Shown: positions 62,819-64,000 of the stretch, one piece after another
Layout of the letters: the number at the start of each line of letters is the position of its first letter
Position numbering within the stretch: the stretch's first letter is position 1
Source: Erwinia billingiae Eb661
Lineage (GTDB): Bacteria > Pseudomonadota > Gammaproteobacteria > Enterobacterales > Enterobacteriaceae
Direction: 5' to 3'
DNA: 64,000 nt
Assembly: GCF_000196615.1 (NCBI RefSeq)
Contig: NC_014306.1
Location: 1,240,001-1,304,000 of the forward strand
The notes under the pieces: generated by a model
The model's database searches: none
Seen by the model: the letters and a program-made list of their open reading frames with translations, nothing else
What the model was told of the DNA's origin: nothing
Program-made: the position numbers and the translations under genes

Positions 62819-63424
62819 ATGTCTCAGTGCTTGCTCAGGAACCACAACCGGATCATTACTGCTTTATCATGCTACAGCACCGTTGCAGCGCCTGATGAAG
62901 TGGTCAGAGGAAAACGGCACTATTTTTTGAATAAAGAGAATTGCCAGAGAGTATTTTTTATCACTGAAGGCGATTTCCTTTTACGTACGATTAATGAGAA
63001 TAAAATTCTCAGCATTGTGTCTGCTCCCTATGTCATTGGCGCAACGCCGGCCTTGGAACCCACACCACTTTTTCTTGAGCGTATTGATTACGGCATAATA
63101 AAAACAATTGATTACGATCAGTTCTGGCGGGTGATCAATTATAATAATTCGCATGCGGATGTGATGAATATCATCGCAGGACATTATACCGATCTAATGA
63201 ACTATCTTATGGTGAGCAGAGCTGACGCCCGTGAACAGGTCATCGCGCTTTTGAATATGTGGAAAAACCTCCCAATGCGTTTGAAGAATAGATACTCCGT
63301 CTTATATCTGCTATCAAACAGCTCACATTTATCAAAAAGCACGATATGCCGTATATTGAAGGATCTGAAAGAAGAAGGGGAGATAGAGCTTGAAAATGGG
63401 CGATTTGTCGCAGAGATGGTGTAA
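62819..63424 (+). CDS. IprA/YaiV-like winged-helix regulator
   Basis: 201 aa. N-terminal cAMP-binding-like half (GKRHYFLNKENCQRVFFITEGDFLLRTINENKILSIVSAPYVIGATPAL) and C-terminal winged helix (SVLYLLSNSSHLSKSTICRILKDLKEEGEIELENGRFVAEM). This is the layout of E. coli IprA and of similar single-gene regulators often beside fimbrial clusters. No cAMP-contact residues are obvious. Own promoter likely in the 241-nt gap before it. Confidence 0.78.
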   Translation: MSQCLLRNHNRIITALSCYSTVAAPDEVVRGKRHYFLNKENCQRVFFITEGDFLLRTINENKILSIVSAPYVIGATPALEPTPLFLERIDYGIIKTIDYDQFWRVINYNNSHADVMNIIAGHYTDLMNYLMVSRADAREQVIALLNMWKNLPMRLKNRYSVLYLLSNSSHLSKSTICRILKDLKEEGEIELENGRFVAEMV

Positions 63425-63760
63425 CGATTAGTGTTGAGTTGATTTTTTTCAGTTTAATCTGTTTATTTATAAATAGCCTTCTTCAGTGTTATAACACGGC
63501 AGGGATCCGAGAGAATCACAAATTTTCCGATGTTAATTATTTTGATGTGATTGGGCGTCGCTATGGGAAGTTGTTTAATTTAGGGTAATGCCAGATTGAA
63601 ATCGCATCATACACTCTTCCCCTTTAACAATAGCAATGAACTCACCGAAATGGTGACGGATTATATTGTGCTCTATATGCACCATGACGATAAAGTCAGC
63701 GTGTTGGTTATCTGTGACGAATAAACCTAGCCCCGCAACACAACACTGCGGGGCTACGCG
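63425..63760. other. intergenic stretch; possible gene remnant
   Basis: 336 nt. A frame ending at 63723 (ELTEMVTDYIVLYMHHDDKVSVLVICDE) has no start and may be the relic of a gene; nothing else supported. The hairpin at 63728-63756 is listed separately. Confidence 0.35.
63728..63756 (-). terminator. hairpin after the PTS gene
   Basis: TAGCCCCGCA (63728-63737) and TGCGGGGCTA (63747-63756) form a perfect 10-bp stem just past the PTS stop; leftward it is followed by GGTTTATT. Probable terminator. Confidence 0.6.
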
Positions 63761-64000
63761 CTATTTGCGATTAAGAATGCGCAGGAAGTCGTTTTTGTTG
63801 GAAATCAGCGACAGCGCATTGGAAATGATTTCATCACTGAAAATCGATGCGACGTCTTTCAACACATCAATGTGTTCTTTCTCTTTAGCAATCACGCCGA
63901 TGGCGATAAACATCACGTTGCTTCTGTCCCAGATCACCCCGTCGGGGAACTGAAAGATTTCCACGCCGGTTTTCAGGATGATACCCGTTTGCGATTTCGG
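63761..64000 (-). CDS. PTS EIIA domain protein (mannitol/fructose type), C-terminal part
   Basis: About 80 C-terminal residues; the 5' end is outside the window. KTGVEIFQFPDGVIWDRSNVMFIAIGVIAKEKEHIDVLKDVASIFSDEIISNALSLISNKNDFLRILN is the EIIA fold of the MtlA/CmtB family (VxFPDGVxWD...IGIAAKxxEHIxVL). The active His lies upstream of this segment. Probably part of a sugar-alcohol PTS operon continuing to the right. Confidence 0.8.
   Translation of the reverse strand, partial: PKSQTGIILKTGVEIFQFPDGVIWDRSNVMFIAIGVIAKEKEHIDVLKDVASIFSDEIISNALSLISNKNDFLRILNRK

Noticed and set aside
1..64000. CRISPR array
   Set aside because: No regularly spaced repeats were seen; the only tandem repeat is the hexamer at 56145-56180.

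Overview
The window is chromosomal DNA of an enterobacterium, most likely an Erwinia/Pantoea relative (Erwiniaceae). The core genes follow the E. coli order ybbJ-qmcA-ybbN-ybbO-tesA-ybbA-ybbP and purK-purE-lpxH-ppiB-cysS-(ybcI position)-ybcJ-folD-argU. A convergent EsaI/EsaR-like acyl-homoserine-lactone pair sits between ybbP and purK, as is typical of plant-associated Erwiniaceae.

Layout: (1) 1-4752, a tightly packed rightward operon: 3' part of an MFS transporter, two short-chain dehydrogenases, a small MCGVCG protein, a COG0523 metallochaperone GTPase and a PotD-like binding protein with no signal peptide. (2) 4721-7908, ybbJ, qmcA, ybbN, ybbO. (3) 8003-39410, an apparently complete P2/186-type prophage bounded by a 20-bp direct repeat and inserted between ybbO and tesA. 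It has a 186-like lysogeny/early region (Int, CI, Apl/Cox, CII, Fil-like, TraR-like), Dam, a possible tRNA-guanine-transglycosylase-like protein, replication protein A, a LexA-boxed gene at the Tum position, a cos-like site, and the late genes Q,P / O,N,M,L,X,holin,K,Rz/Rz1,R,S / V,W,J,I,H,G / FI,FII,E(+E'),T,U,D / ogr. Three TGT-N12-ACA sites mark probable Ogr-dependent late promoters. Accessory cargo is AT-rich: a 243-aa unknown between cos and Q, and a two-gene ATPase + DUF4435 cassette between S and V that looks like the anti-phage system PARIS (AriA/AriB). (4) 39512-43206, tesA, ybbA, ybbP. (5) 43363-44727, luxI/luxR. (6) 45181-52018, purK to folD, with an extra SMC/RecF-type ATPase replacing ybcI.

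(7) 52202-55732, argU tRNA with a decayed DLP12/intD-type element: an integrase lacking part of its catalytic domain, an amber-interrupted zinc-finger gene, a LexA-boxed coiled-coil gene, several previously uncounted small genes, and a degenerate copy of the tRNA 3' end as candidate attR. (8) 56119-63424, a pseudogene of an outer-membrane protein carrying a six-copy hexanucleotide repeat, then a chaperone-usher fimbrial operon whose chaperone carries a nonsense codon, followed by an IprA-like regulator. (9) The right edge holds the C-terminal part of a PTS EIIA protein.

All calls come from reading the sequence and from recalled family features; no database search was run.
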